DNA of 64,000 nt, from assembly GCA_039818825.1 (NCBI GenBank), contig JBCBTD010000002.1, forward strand, positions 62,001 to 126,000. The letters are read 5' to 3'. Each line of letters opens with the position of its first letter. Position 1 is the first letter of the stretch. Of this stretch, positions 42,083 through 50,001 are shown piece by piece. This DNA is from JBCBTD01 sp039818825 (lineage in GTDB: Bacteria > Pseudomonadota > Alphaproteobacteria > Geminicoccales > Geminicoccaceae). The translations under genes were made by a program, and so were the position numbers. The notes beneath the pieces were generated by a model. The model had not been told where the DNA came from. It saw only the letters and a program-made list of their open reading frames with translations, and made no database searches.

Positions 42083-43018
42083 ATGATGCATCGCCGCGCC
42101 GTGCTCGGGACCGCTCTCGGTTCCACCCTTCTGCCGCTCGCCCCGCTGGCCGCCTCGACCCAGGTCCTCGGGATCCAGCGCCGCTCGATCGGCGACATCA
42201 CGGTCACCGCGCTCCTGGACGGGCACTTGGCCATCGATCCGGTCATGCTTGCGAACGTCGAGCCCGACGCACTCGGGCCGTTGCTCGAGCAAGCCTTTCT
42301 GGTCGGCGGACCGGTGAACACACCGATCAACGCCTACGTGATCGAGACCGGCGGACGGACCATCCTGGTCGACGGCGGTGCCGCCGGTGCTTTCGGCCCG
42401 ACCGCCGGCAAGCTGGTCGATGCGCTTGCCGCGGCGGGCGTTGCGCCTGAGTCCATCGACACGGTGTTCTGCACGCATCTGCATCCCGATCACGTCGGCG
42501 TGTTCGCCGACGGCGACGAGGCCCGCTTCGGCGGCGCCGACCTCGTGGTCCACGGCGACGAGCTGGCATTCTGGGCCGACGACGGCAACTTCGCGGGTGC
42601 CGGCGAGGACGTGCTCGGCTTCGCCAAGATGGCGCAGGCGGCCGTGGCGCCGTACGCTGCGCGGACCGTCACGATCAAGGACGGCGACAGCGTGGCCCCC
42701 GGCGTCACAGCCCGGCATCTGCCGGGGCATACGCCCGGTCACACCGGCCTGATGCTGGATTCTGACGGCGAGACGGCGCTGCTCTGGGGGGACATCGTTC
42801 ATGTCGGCCCCGTGCAGTTCGCCCGTCCCGAGGCGACCATCCCTTTCGATGTCGACCAACCGATGGCGGCGGCGACGCGCGCGGCGTTGTTCGACGAGGT
42901 CGCTGCCGACCGGCTGCTGGTCGCTGGCTCGCACGTGTCGTTCCCGAGCTTCGGCCACTTGGAGCGAAGCCAGGAAGGCTACGGCTTCGTCCCGGCGCGC
43001 TGGCAGTACGAGCTCTGA
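42083..43018 (+). CDS. Exported metallo-beta-lactamase-fold hydrolase
   Basis: A 311-residue MBL-fold protein. The zinc-binding HLHPDHVG motif is complete (HxHxDH), with further ligands in HLPGHTPGHTG, the aspartate of LLWGDIVH and a late histidine in GSHVSFP. The N-terminus MMHRRAVLGTALGSTLLPLAPLAAS looks like a Tat signal (RRAVLG), so it probably acts in the periplasm. Family members include quorum-quenching lactonases and other hydrolases; the exact substrate cannot be told. It follows the ABC permease by 61 bases on the same strand but is probably unrelated in function. Confidence 0.85.
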   Translation: MMHRRAVLGTALGSTLLPLAPLAASTQVLGIQRRSIGDITVTALLDGHLAIDPVMLANVEPDALGPLLEQAFLVGGPVNTPINAYVIETGGRTILVDGGAAGAFGPTAGKLVDALAAAGVAPESIDTVFCTHLHPDHVGVFADGDEARFGGADLVVHGDELAFWADDGNFAGAGEDVLGFAKMAQAAVAPYAARTVTIKDGDSVAPGVTARHLPGHTPGHTGLMLDSDGETALLWGDIVHVGPVQFARPEATIPFDVDQPMAAATRAALFDEVAADRLLVAGSHVSFPSFGHLERSQEGYGFVPARWQYEL

Positions 43019-43042
43019 GCGCCTGTAGATGGCGACCGTTGG

Positions 43043-44647
43043 TCAAACGTGCTCGAGCACCGGCGGCGCCGGTTGGTCGGCAGTCGCGAACCCGACGATG
43101 CTCAGCGACTCCGCGGGCACCGGCCGGCTGAAGTAATAGCCCTGCACGGCCCCACAATGGTTGGCGGCGAGCCACGCGAGCTGCTGTTCGGTCTCGACGC
43201 CTTCGGCCAACACCTCGCAGTCGAGCGACTCGCCGAGTTGCAGGACGGTGCCGATGATGCGCCGCGCCTTCGGGTCGTCGCCCATGCTCAGCACGAACGA
43301 CTTGTCGATCTTGATGCGGTCGAACGGGAACCGCCAAAGGTGGCTGAGGCTGGAGTAGCCGGTGCCGAAGTCGTCGAGCGCCAAACGTACGCCTAGCAAG
43401 TGGAGCTGCTGCAAGGTCGCGAGCGCTTGATCCGCCCGGTCGACCAGGACGTGTTCGGTCAGTTCGAGCTCGAGGCGCTCTGGCGCTAGGCCGGAACGTT
43501 GCAGGCTGCCTTCGACACAGTCGACGAGATCGGTGCCGCGCAGGTGGGTCGCCGAGATGTTGACGGCGATGCTGAGACCGTTCGGCCAGGTGGCCGCTTC
43601 CTGACACGCGTTCTCGACGACCCAGTGGGTGATCGGCACGATCAGGCCGGTGTCTTCGGCGAGGCTGATGAACTCGTCCGGCGGCACCAAGCCGCGGGTC
43701 GGATGGCGCCACCGCAGCAGGGCCTCGCAGCCGATCGGTTCGCCGTTGGCAACGCGGTACTGCGGCTGGTAGTGCAGCTCGAACGCCTCGTCGGCGAACG
43801 CTTGGCGCAGCTCGGCTTCGAGCCCGCGCCGCGCCAGAAGGGCCGCGTCCATGTCGGTCGCGTAGAAGCGGAACGTCCCCCGCCCCTCGTCCTTGGCGCG
43901 ATAGAGTGCAATGTCAGCCTGCTTCAACGCGAGATCGCTCGCGATCGCCTCGTCGCCGTCGATGATCGCAACGCCGATGCTGCCGCTGGCGATGGTCGTG
44001 CCGTGCGGCAGCTCGTAGGTCACGGCCAGCGCTGCTTGCAAACGCTTGGCGAGTGCCGTCGCACCCGACGGTTGATCGACGTCGGTCTGGATGACCGCGA
44101 ATTCGTCGCCACCGAGCCGCGCCGCCAGATCAGTCTCGCGGATGGCTTGCTGCAGGCGCTTCGCGACCTCGACGAGACAGGCATCGCCGGCGTCGTGGCC
44201 GAAACCGTCGTTGACTTCCTTGAAGTGGTCGATGTCGATCAGCATCACCGCCAAGTTGGTGTGCTGCCGCCTCGACCGGGCGAGCTCTTGCGCCAATCGC
44301 TCGTCGAACTGGCGACGGTTGGCAAGGCCGGTAAGGGGATCATGGCGAGCGAGGAACTGCGCTCTCTCGTTGGCGGCGTCGTGGGCCTCAACCGCGCGGC
44401 GCAGATCGCCAGCGCGGCGAACGGCGTAGACGAGGAGCCCGGCACCGACCACCAGTCCGGCCCAAATGGCCTCGTCCAGCTCCCAATCCTCGTGGGCTTC
44501 GGCGAACTCGATCATCCGCTCGACCATGTCGAACTCGGCGCCGATCAACCAGGCAACCAGACCGACGAGGCCAAGCAATGCCGCGTCGATCCGCGCACGA
44601 CGAACGTTCGACAACGATCCGGTCCGACGGGTAAGCACAGCAAACAT
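43043..44647 (-). CDS. Bifunctional GGDEF-EAL cyclic-di-GMP protein
   Basis: A 534-residue membrane protein predicted to make and degrade c-di-GMP. Two helices (about 20-37 and 61-77) flank a short acidic periplasmic loop. The diguanylate cyclase domain has an intact GGDEF (179-183) and the RETD inhibitory I-site (170-173). The phosphodiesterase domain has EAL (308-310), ELTEHVL, LDDFGTGYSSL, KIDKSFV and AEGVE, all catalytic elements conserved. So both activities are possible. ATG 44647 is chosen for its GGAG at six bases; ATG 44701 is a longer option. The flagellar genes lie about 3 kb away, which may or may not be relevant. Confidence 0.92.
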   Translation of the reverse strand: MFAVLTRRTGSLSNVRRARIDAALLGLVGLVAWLIGAEFDMVERMIEFAEAHEDWELDEAIWAGLVVGAGLLVYAVRRAGDLRRAVEAHDAANERAQFLARHDPLTGLANRRQFDERLAQELARSRRQHTNLAVMLIDIDHFKEVNDGFGHDAGDACLVEVAKRLQQAIRETDLAARLGGDEFAVIQTDVDQPSGATALAKRLQAALAVTYELPHGTTIASGSIGVAIIDGDEAIASDLALKQADIALYRAKDEGRGTFRFYATDMDAALLARRGLEAELRQAFADEAFELHYQPQYRVANGEPIGCEALLRWRHPTRGLVPPDEFISLAEDTGLIVPITHWVVENACQEAATWPNGLSIAVNISATHLRGTDLVDCVEGSLQRSGLAPERLELELTEHVLVDRADQALATLQQLHLLGVRLALDDFGTGYSSLSHLWRFPFDRIKIDKSFVLSMGDDPKARRIIGTVLQLGESLDCEVLAEGVETEQQLAWLAANHCGAVQGYYFSRPVPAESLSIVGFATADQPAPPVLEHV

Positions 44648-44983
44648 CACTATCTCCGGTTGCAGGGTCGGCGCAACCCGCGCAACCTGGCCGTTGTTCA
44701 TTAATCCGACATTGACGTCTCGCACCGACCGGCGACCGCGGGAACGGCCAGAACGTGTTCATCTCGAAACGGCCTCGAAGGACTGGCTTGGAAAACACGC
44801 AAGTCATCTTACGCTGACCAGCCGTTTCGGGCGGCGCCGGACGCTCCGCTTGGCCAGTGATAGCCGGCGGTCGACGTCGCGCGCCCGTTCATCGAACCGG
44901 CAAACCACATGCCGATCAGGGGCGGTCTCCGGCTCGGATCGGGGCGTTTCTCGGTGTGCCGTTCGACTTTCGGCGCAGGATGC
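44648..44983. other. Intergenic region without a recognisable gene
   Basis: About 335 bases separate the GGDEF-EAL gene from the TauE/SafE gene on the same strand. The left 80 bases may encode an extended N-terminus of the GGDEF-EAL protein if ATG 44701 is used. I see no terminator with a T-run, no strong dyad and no ORF with family resemblance. Confidence 0.5.
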
Positions 44984-45772
44984 TCAGGCCGGCAAGAGGG
45001 CGCCCAGGCCTGCCATCTGCCCCAGATCCAGCCCGCGGATGCCGTCGTGGAGCAGCTTCAGGCCCGTCACGAACACGAACGCGTAGATGATGCGGAAGAA
45101 CAGCTTCGGGTCGATTCGCGGTAGGAGGCGGATGCCGAGAATCATGCCGACCGCAGCGACCGGCATGAGGACCAGGGCGGCGGTCAAGGTCTCGGCCGTG
45201 AACAGGCCGAGCGCCGCGTAAGGCACGATCTTCGAGAGGTTCACGGCGGCAAACAAGAACACCATCGTGCCAACGAAGGCGGCGGGCGCGAGGCGCAGGG
45301 ACAACAGGTAAATGTTGGCTGGCGGCGCGCCGGCGTGGGCCAGGGTGCTCGTGAAGCCCGCGAGCGCACCCCAAACGACGCCCATGACCGGGTGCGGGCG
45401 GCCCGCAGCGCTTCGGCCGAACCAGCGGTAGAGGCAGAACGCGACGGCGATGACCCCGATGCCGATCCGCACCCATGCATCGCTCAGAAGCCCGAACACC
45501 GCCGCGGCCGCCAACATGCCGACCAGCGCACCCGGCAGCAGGGCCGTCACGGCCGGGCGGTCGACGTCCTTGCGGTAGCTCCAGATGCCGATGGCATCCA
45601 TCACCAAGAGCGTCGGCAGCATGATGGCTGCGGCCTGCGCCGGGCTCATGACCAGCGCCATCAGCGGCACCGCCAGGATTCCGGCGCCGCCGCCGATCCC
45701 GCCCTTGGAGATGCCGAAGGCCAGCACCGCCGGCACTGCCGTCGCATAAAAGCGCCAATCGTCCAGAAGCAT
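44984..45772 (-). CDS. TauE/SafE (TSUP) family membrane transporter
   Basis: A 262-residue polytopic membrane protein of the sulfite/organosulfonate exporter family, with seven to eight helices in two homologous halves. The first half begins GISKGGIGGGAGILAVPLMALVM, the second WGALAGFTSTLAHAGAPPANIYLL, and each carries the glycine-rich family motif. Substrates in the family include sulfoacetate, sulfite and other small anions. It starts three bases after the acyl-CoA synthetase stop, so they are cotranscribed, which may point to export or import of an organic acid; this is inference. Confidence 0.87.
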   Translation of the reverse strand: MLLDDWRFYATAVPAVLAFGISKGGIGGGAGILAVPLMALVMSPAQAAAIMLPTLLVMDAIGIWSYRKDVDRPAVTALLPGALVGMLAAAAVFGLLSDAWVRIGIGVIAVAFCLYRWFGRSAAGRPHPVMGVVWGALAGFTSTLAHAGAPPANIYLLSLRLAPAAFVGTMVFLFAAVNLSKIVPYAALGLFTAETLTAALVLMPVAAVGMILGIRLLPRIDPKLFFRIIYAFVFVTGLKLLHDGIRGLDLGQMAGLGALLPA

Positions 45773-45775
45773 CGG

Positions 45776-47257
45776 TCAGCCGCCGTCGATCCGCAGTTGC
45801 CGGCGCTGGACCTTGCCGTTCGCGGTGCGCGGCAGACCATCGACCCTGACCACCCGCTTCGGCAGCTTGTAGGCGGCCAGACGATGACTGGCGAACGCCA
45901 GCAGGTCGGAGTCGTCGACGTCGGCTGCCGGCACCACGAACGCGGTGATCAGTTCGACCCCTTCGGCGTTGGCCGTGGTCGTGACCGCGACCTCGTTGAC
46001 GGCCGGGTGTTCGGCGAGCACGCGTTCGATCTCCAAGGGCGAGGTGCGGACCCCAAGCGCGTTCAGCACGTCGTCGTCGCGGCCGTGGAAGTAGACGTAG
46101 CCGTCCTCGTCCAAGTGGGCGAGATCGCCGCCGGCGAACCACTCGCCGAACATGACGGCCGCTTCCTCGTCCGGCCGCCGCCAGTAGCCGAGCATCAGAC
46201 CCGGATCGCTCCGGTGGACGGCCAACAGCCCGGTTTCGCCGGCAGCGTCGAGCGGTCGGTGCGTGGCAGCGTCCAGGATCGCGATCCGCCGCCCTGGCTG
46301 GGCCTTGCCGGCGGACCCCGGCCGTGTCGGCGTCCCCGGCCCGCTGGAGACGTACGTCGAGATCTCGGTCATGCCGAGCGCTTCGTAGAGCTCGAGCCCG
46401 GTAGCGTCGCGCCAAGCCTGCCATAGATGGGGCGAGAGCGCCTCGCCGGCGGTGACGCCGTGGCGGAGCGGACCGGTGCGCAAGACCGACGGATCGCCGT
46501 ATTTGAGCATTCGGCGGTACACCGTCGGCACCGCGGCGAACACGGTGATCCCGTGATCGGCGATCAGCGTCGGCCACGCCCCAGGCTCCACGTCGGCGCC
46601 GGCGAGCACGGCGGTGGCGCCGGCGGCGAGCGGGTCCATGAGGCCGACGCCGAGCGTATAGGTCCAGTTCAAGGTGCCGGCGTGGAGCACCCGGTCGCCC
46701 GGACCGATGCCGAGCCACGCATCACGTATCGGCCGGCGGCCGAGCACGGTGTGGTGGCCGTGCAGCACGCCCTTCGCGCGGCCGCTGGTTCCCGAAGTGA
46801 AAATCAAGAGAGCCGGATCGTCGGCCCCGACGACCGGCAGCGCGGCGGTGCCTTCGAGGTCGTCCGGCTGGACCACCGGCACCTGTAGACCGGTGAGCAC
46901 CGGGTCGTCCGCTGTCAGGGTCACGATCAGCGACGCGTCGGCATCTTCGAGAATGGCTTCGACTTCCGGGCGGCGCAGCTGCGGCGAGACAGGCACGGCG
47001 ACGAGACCGGCCCGAGCCGTAGCGAGAAACGCGGTCGCCATGGCGACCTGATTGGCCATGCGCAACACGACCCGCTCACCCTTGCCCGCACGGCAGGCCA
47101 GCGCCCGTGCCAAGCGGTTGACGGCGGCGCGCAGGGCCGCGCGATCGAGAGTGATCGCTCCGCCGTCCGCCTCGACGACCGCCAGTGCAGCGTCGTCCGG
47201 CGCGCCGGGCGCAAGGCAGTAGGATGCCAGATCGAAGCTGCTACCAGCCTCGGTCAC
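45776..47257 (-). CDS. AMP-forming acyl-CoA synthetase
   Basis: Activates a carboxylic acid as acyl-AMP and then acyl-CoA. In 493 residues it shows the P-loop-like TSGTSGRAKG (154-163), the A5 motif YEALGMTEIS, WFAGGDLAHLDEDGYVYFHGR (A7-A8 region) and the C-terminal catalytic lysine in RTANGKVQRR. The pattern resembles benzoate/acetyl-type ligases, but acid specificity is not readable. The GTG start at 47257 overlaps the stop of a 33-codon ORF (GTGA). It is followed at once by the TauE/SafE transporter gene. Confidence 0.88.
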   Translation of the reverse strand: MTEAGSSFDLASYCLAPGAPDDAALAVVEADGGAITLDRAALRAAVNRLARALACRAGKGERVVLRMANQVAMATAFLATARAGLVAVPVSPQLRRPEVEAILEDADASLIVTLTADDPVLTGLQVPVVQPDDLEGTAALPVVGADDPALLIFTSGTSGRAKGVLHGHHTVLGRRPIRDAWLGIGPGDRVLHAGTLNWTYTLGVGLMDPLAAGATAVLAGADVEPGAWPTLIADHGITVFAAVPTVYRRMLKYGDPSVLRTGPLRHGVTAGEALSPHLWQAWRDATGLELYEALGMTEISTYVSSGPGTPTRPGSAGKAQPGRRIAILDAATHRPLDAAGETGLLAVHRSDPGLMLGYWRRPDEEAAVMFGEWFAGGDLAHLDEDGYVYFHGRDDDVLNALGVRTSPLEIERVLAEHPAVNEVAVTTTANAEGVELITAFVVPAADVDDSDLLAFASHRLAAYKLPKRVVRVDGLPRTANGKVQRRQLRIDGG

Positions 47258-47355
47258 GAGGGTCGCCCGGAGCTGTCGTCGACGCTCTGTGCCCGAGCCG
47301 CCGCCGAACGCTGGCGGTAGGCGTCTTCGTCAAAGCTCAGGGCGGGCTTGGCCAT
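47254..47355 (-). CDS. Possible 33-residue ORF coupled to the acyl-CoA synthetase
   Basis: The frame begins MAKPALSFDEDAYRQRSAAA and ends in a TGA that overlaps the GTG start of the synthetase in a GTGA junction, a common sign of translational coupling. The peptide is hydrophilic and helix-prone. I do not recognise a family, and no clear Shine-Dalgarno precedes the ATG. It could be a genuine small protein, a coupling leader, or a misread N-terminal region. Confidence 0.4.
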   Translation of the reverse strand: MAKPALSFDEDAYRQRSAAARAQSVDDSSGRPS

Positions 47356-47439
47356 GGCCGACCGTATAAGGTGGACACTGTTCACCGGCTAGATGCCGTT
47401 ACCACGTGGGCTGCCACCGGTGCAGCGGTGGCCGCTCCG

Positions 47440-47952
47440 CTAGCCGGTGGTGCGGTATGCCCGGACCACGAGGGACGGGTGCACGACCGGCTTTGCGTTC
47501 GCCGGATCCGCGATCGTCGCCGCCGCTCCGGCTGGCGACTCGGTCGGCATCGCCCTTTCGAGTTTGGCCAGCTCCACCGCGGCGCGGACCTCGATGTCGC
47601 GCAAGGTCCGCTGCAACAGCGGGTCGTCGGTCGCGGCGCTGTCGGCCGTCACGCGCCGTCGCAGATCGCGCAAGGTCCGAGGGTCGACCTCGCCAGCCAG
47701 AAGCTCGCGTTGCAGATCGGCCAGACCGTCCAACGTCGCCTCGCCACCTTCGACTGCGGCCGCCGTCGAGCTCTCCGGGCCGTCGACGCCCTGCAGCGTC
47801 AGGAGCGCATCCACAGACGCCAACGCCGTCACGCCGACGTTCGCCGCCGACACCGTCGTTCGGCCGCCTGGCGCGAACGGACCGGCTGCACCTTTGCGGC
47901 GATCCGCGCGCGGTCCGCTCCCGATCCTCGACGACGTTCCCTGCACGCGCAT
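47440..47952 (-). CDS. fliX: Flagellar assembly regulator FliX
   Basis: An alphaproteobacterial protein that, in Caulobacter, links completion of early flagellar structures to FlbD-dependent transcription of late flagellar genes. The 170-residue product starts MRVQGTSSRIG and has the FliX segments VDALLTLQGVD and TDDPLLQRTLRDIEVRAAVELAKLE near the C-terminal half. The order fliX divergent from flgI is the same as in Caulobacter. ATG 47952 has an AGAGGG upstream. Its presence implies that this organism also has an FlbD-type enhancer-binding protein, not in the window. Confidence 0.85.
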   Translation of the reverse strand: MRVQGTSSRIGSGPRADRRKGAAGPFAPGGRTTVSAANVGVTALASVDALLTLQGVDGPESSTAAAVEGGEATLDGLADLQRELLAGEVDPRTLRDLRRRVTADSAATDDPLLQRTLRDIEVRAAVELAKLERAMPTESPAGAAATIADPANAKPVVHPSLVVRAYRTTG

Positions 47953-48027
47953 GACGGTCCCTCTCCTGAAGGATCGGTCGAGCATCGGGTGGAGAGGTTG
48001 ACGAGAAGTTTCGATCCGGGCCGCGCT

Positions 48028-48063
48028 CGGCAAATCTTGCCGGGAGTGGGCGTCTCTTGCCGG
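48028..48063. promoter_or_regulatory. FlbD/ftr-like palindromes upstream of flgI
   Basis: CGGCAA (48028-48033) and TTGCCG (48037-48042) form a perfect dyad with a three-base centre. A further TTGCCGG half-site follows at 48057-48063. They lie 55-90 bases upstream of the sigma-54 type promoter of flgI and between flgI and fliX, the position of ftr enhancer elements bound by FlbD in Caulobacter. Confidence 0.5.
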
Positions 48064-48115
48064 CCGGGCTCGCGACCTCAGCGTCGAAGGTGAGCGTTTC
48101 CGCCGTTCGCCCGGG

Positions 48116-48130
48116 TGGCACACATCTCGC
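48116..48130 (+). promoter_or_regulatory. Sigma-54 type (-24/-12) promoter of flgI
   Basis: TGGCAC at 48116-48121 and TCGC at 48127-48130 place the invariant GG and GC dinucleotides ten bases apart, as sigma-54 requires; only one base of the -12 core (TTGC) differs. The flgI GTG is 34 bases after the -12 element. Hook-basal-body genes of this class use sigma-54 in Caulobacter. Confidence 0.6.
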
Positions 48131-48163
48131 GTTGGGAGTGGCAGACCTTTCGGGAGTTGGACC

Positions 48164-49294
48164 GTGCGTCCGAGTTACCCAGCCTGCCGCCTCGTCACCC
48201 TCGCACTCGGTTGCCTGCTCGCGCTGGCCGTCGCCATGCCGGCCGTTGCCGGTGCCGTGCGCATCAAGGACATCACCGACTTCGAGGGCGTCCGCGACAA
48301 CATGCTGGTGGGCTACGGTTTGGTCGTCGGTCTCGACGGCACCGGCGATCGGTTGCGCAACACCGCGTTCACCGAGCAGAGTCTGGTCTCCATGCTGGAG
48401 CGGTTGGGGGTCAGCACCCGCGGCACTGACCTCAAGACCCGCAACGTCGCGGCGGTGATGGTGACCGCCACCTTGCCGCCGTTCTCGCGCCAGGGCGGCC
48501 GCATCGACGTCGCGGTGAGCGCCATGGGCGATGCGGAATCGCTGCTCGGCGGCACCTTGTTGGTGACGCCGCTCCTGGGCGCCGACGGCGAGGTTTACGC
48601 CGTCGCGCAAGGTCAGCTCTCCGCAAGCGGCTTCACGGTGAGCGGCGACGCGGAGCGCATCACCCAAGGTGTCCCGACCCAGGCACGGATCCCGGCCGGC
48701 GCCATCGTCGAGCGGGAGGTCGGCTTCGAGCTGAACACCCTCGACCAGGTGCGCTTGAGCCTGCGCAATCCAGATTTCACCACGGCGTCCAGGATCGCCG
48801 AGGCGATCAACGGCGCGATCGGCGACGGCGCCGCGCAGGCGCTTGATCCGGCGACGGTCAACCTGATCGTGCCTGGACGGTTCGCCGGCCGGGCATCGGC
48901 GCTGCTGACCGAGGTCGAGCGGGTGCTGGTCGTCCCGGACCAGCCCGCCCGTATCGTCATCGACGAGGCATCGGGGATCATCGTCATGGGCGCCGAGGTG
49001 CGGATCAGCGAGGTCGCGGTCGCCCAGGGGCAGCTGACGGTTCGGGTCACCGAAGCGCCGATGGTCAGCCAACCGAACGCCTTCGCCGATGGCGAGACGG
49101 TCGTCGTGCCGCGCACCCAGATCCAGGTCGACCAGAACAGCGACGCCCGGATGGTCCGTCTGCCCGAGGCAGTGACACTCAGCGACCTCGTCGACGGGCT
49201 CAACGCTCTGGGCGTGGGTCCGCGGGATCTGATCGCCATCCTCCAGGCGATCCACGCGGCCGGCGCGCTGCAGGCCGAGCTGGAGGTGATCTGA
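48164..49294 (+). CDS. flgI: Flagellar P-ring protein FlgI
   Basis: Forms the periplasmic P ring around the flagellar rod. The 376-residue precursor has a signal peptide (residues 1 to about 30, ending AVAGA), then VRIKDITDFEGVRDNMLVGYGLVVGLDGTGD, the diagnostic FlgI opening, and ends with DLVDGLNALGVGPRDLIAILQAIHAAGALQAELEVI. The GTG start at 48164 has GGGAG seven bases upstream. It heads flgI-flgJ-flgN-flgK-flgL-fliW and is divergent from fliX, with sigma-54 and FlbD-like sites between. flgH, usually adjacent, is not seen. Confidence 0.96.
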   Translation: MRPSYPACRLVTLALGCLLALAVAMPAVAGAVRIKDITDFEGVRDNMLVGYGLVVGLDGTGDRLRNTAFTEQSLVSMLERLGVSTRGTDLKTRNVAAVMVTATLPPFSRQGGRIDVAVSAMGDAESLLGGTLLVTPLLGADGEVYAVAQGQLSASGFTVSGDAERITQGVPTQARIPAGAIVEREVGFELNTLDQVRLSLRNPDFTTASRIAEAINGAIGDGAAQALDPATVNLIVPGRFAGRASALLTEVERVLVVPDQPARIVIDEASGIIVMGAEVRISEVAVAQGQLTVRVTEAPMVSQPNAFADGETVVVPRTQIQVDQNSDARMVRLPEAVTLSDLVDGLNALGVGPRDLIAILQAIHAAGALQAELEVI

Positions 49295-49584
49295 TGGACG
49301 CCGCCAACACGGTCGCTCCAGGCGGCCTTGGCCCGGTCGGATCGGCACGCACCGACGTCGCGACCCTCGAGAACCAGGCCATCGAGTTCGAAGCGATGTT
49401 CCTTCACCAGATGTTGAGCGCGATGCGCCAGGGTGCCGACGAAGACAACCCGCTGGGCGGTCCAGAAAGCCCGTTCGGTTCGATGCTCCAGGCGGAGCAG
49501 GCCCGGCTGATCGCGCGCGCCGGCGGTATCGGGGTCGCCGATACGATCCTGAACGAGCTCTTGAAGCTCCAGGAGGCGTCATGA
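49294..49584 (+). CDS. flgJ: Rod-binding protein (FlgJ N-terminal type)
   Basis: A 96-residue protein equal to the rod-scaffold half of FlgJ, without the muramidase domain, as is usual in alphaproteobacteria. The core ATLENQAIEFEAMFLHQMLSAMR and GGPESPFGSMLQAEQARLIARAGGIGVAD fit the family. The ATG overlaps the flgI stop (TGATG) and its own stop overlaps the next start (ATGA), so it is tightly coupled on both sides. Confidence 0.87.
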   Translation: MDAANTVAPGGLGPVGSARTDVATLENQAIEFEAMFLHQMLSAMRQGADEDNPLGGPESPFGSMLQAEQARLIARAGGIGVADTILNELLKLQEAS

Positions 49585-50000
49585 CGCGCGCCATCGACAA
49601 GATCACGCTGCTGATGACCCTGAGTAGGCAGCTCACGCAGATCATGAACGCCGAGACCGACATGCTCCGGCGTGTCGAGCTCGCCGATCTGACCGACGTG
49701 CAGGCCGAAAAGCAGGCCCTGGCCGACGTTTACGAGATCGAGCTGCGCGAGCTACGCCAGCAGCCCGAACTGCTGGGCAGCGCCAGCTCGGTGCTCCGCC
49801 ACGAGCTGGAGCTGTCGGTGCGCGAGTTCCAGGCGGCGGCCCGGCGCAACGCGCTGGCGCTGCAGGCAGCCCACACCGTCGTCGAGCGTGTGCTCGTGAT
49901 GATCGGGCGCAGCCTCGACGCGCGGCCCGGCTATGGTGCCGCGGCGCCTGGCCACAAGGGCGCCGAGATCGTTCCCTTCGCCCTCGATCGGCAGTGTTGA
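49581..50000 (+). CDS. flgN: FlgN-like flagellar export chaperone
   Basis: A 139-residue helical protein, predicted to hold FlgK and FlgL before export. Long heptad-like helices (TLSRQLTQIMNAETDMLRRVELADLTDVQAEKQALADVYEIELRELR) match the FlgN/alphaproteobacterial flagellar chaperone pattern. Its place directly before flgK and flgL supports the role. It overlaps the rod-binding gene by four bases. The sequence is divergent and the name rests partly on context. Confidence 0.7.
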   Translation: MTRAIDKITLLMTLSRQLTQIMNAETDMLRRVELADLTDVQAEKQALADVYEIELRELRQQPELLGSASSVLRHELELSVREFQAAARRNALALQAAHTVVERVLVMIGRSLDARPGYGAAAPGHKGAEIVPFALDRQC

Positions 50001-50001
50001 G

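Noticed and set aside
47399..49663. Minus-strand open frame of 754 codons
   Set aside because: Antisense to flgI and the rod-binding gene and out of frame with fliX; no family resemblance.
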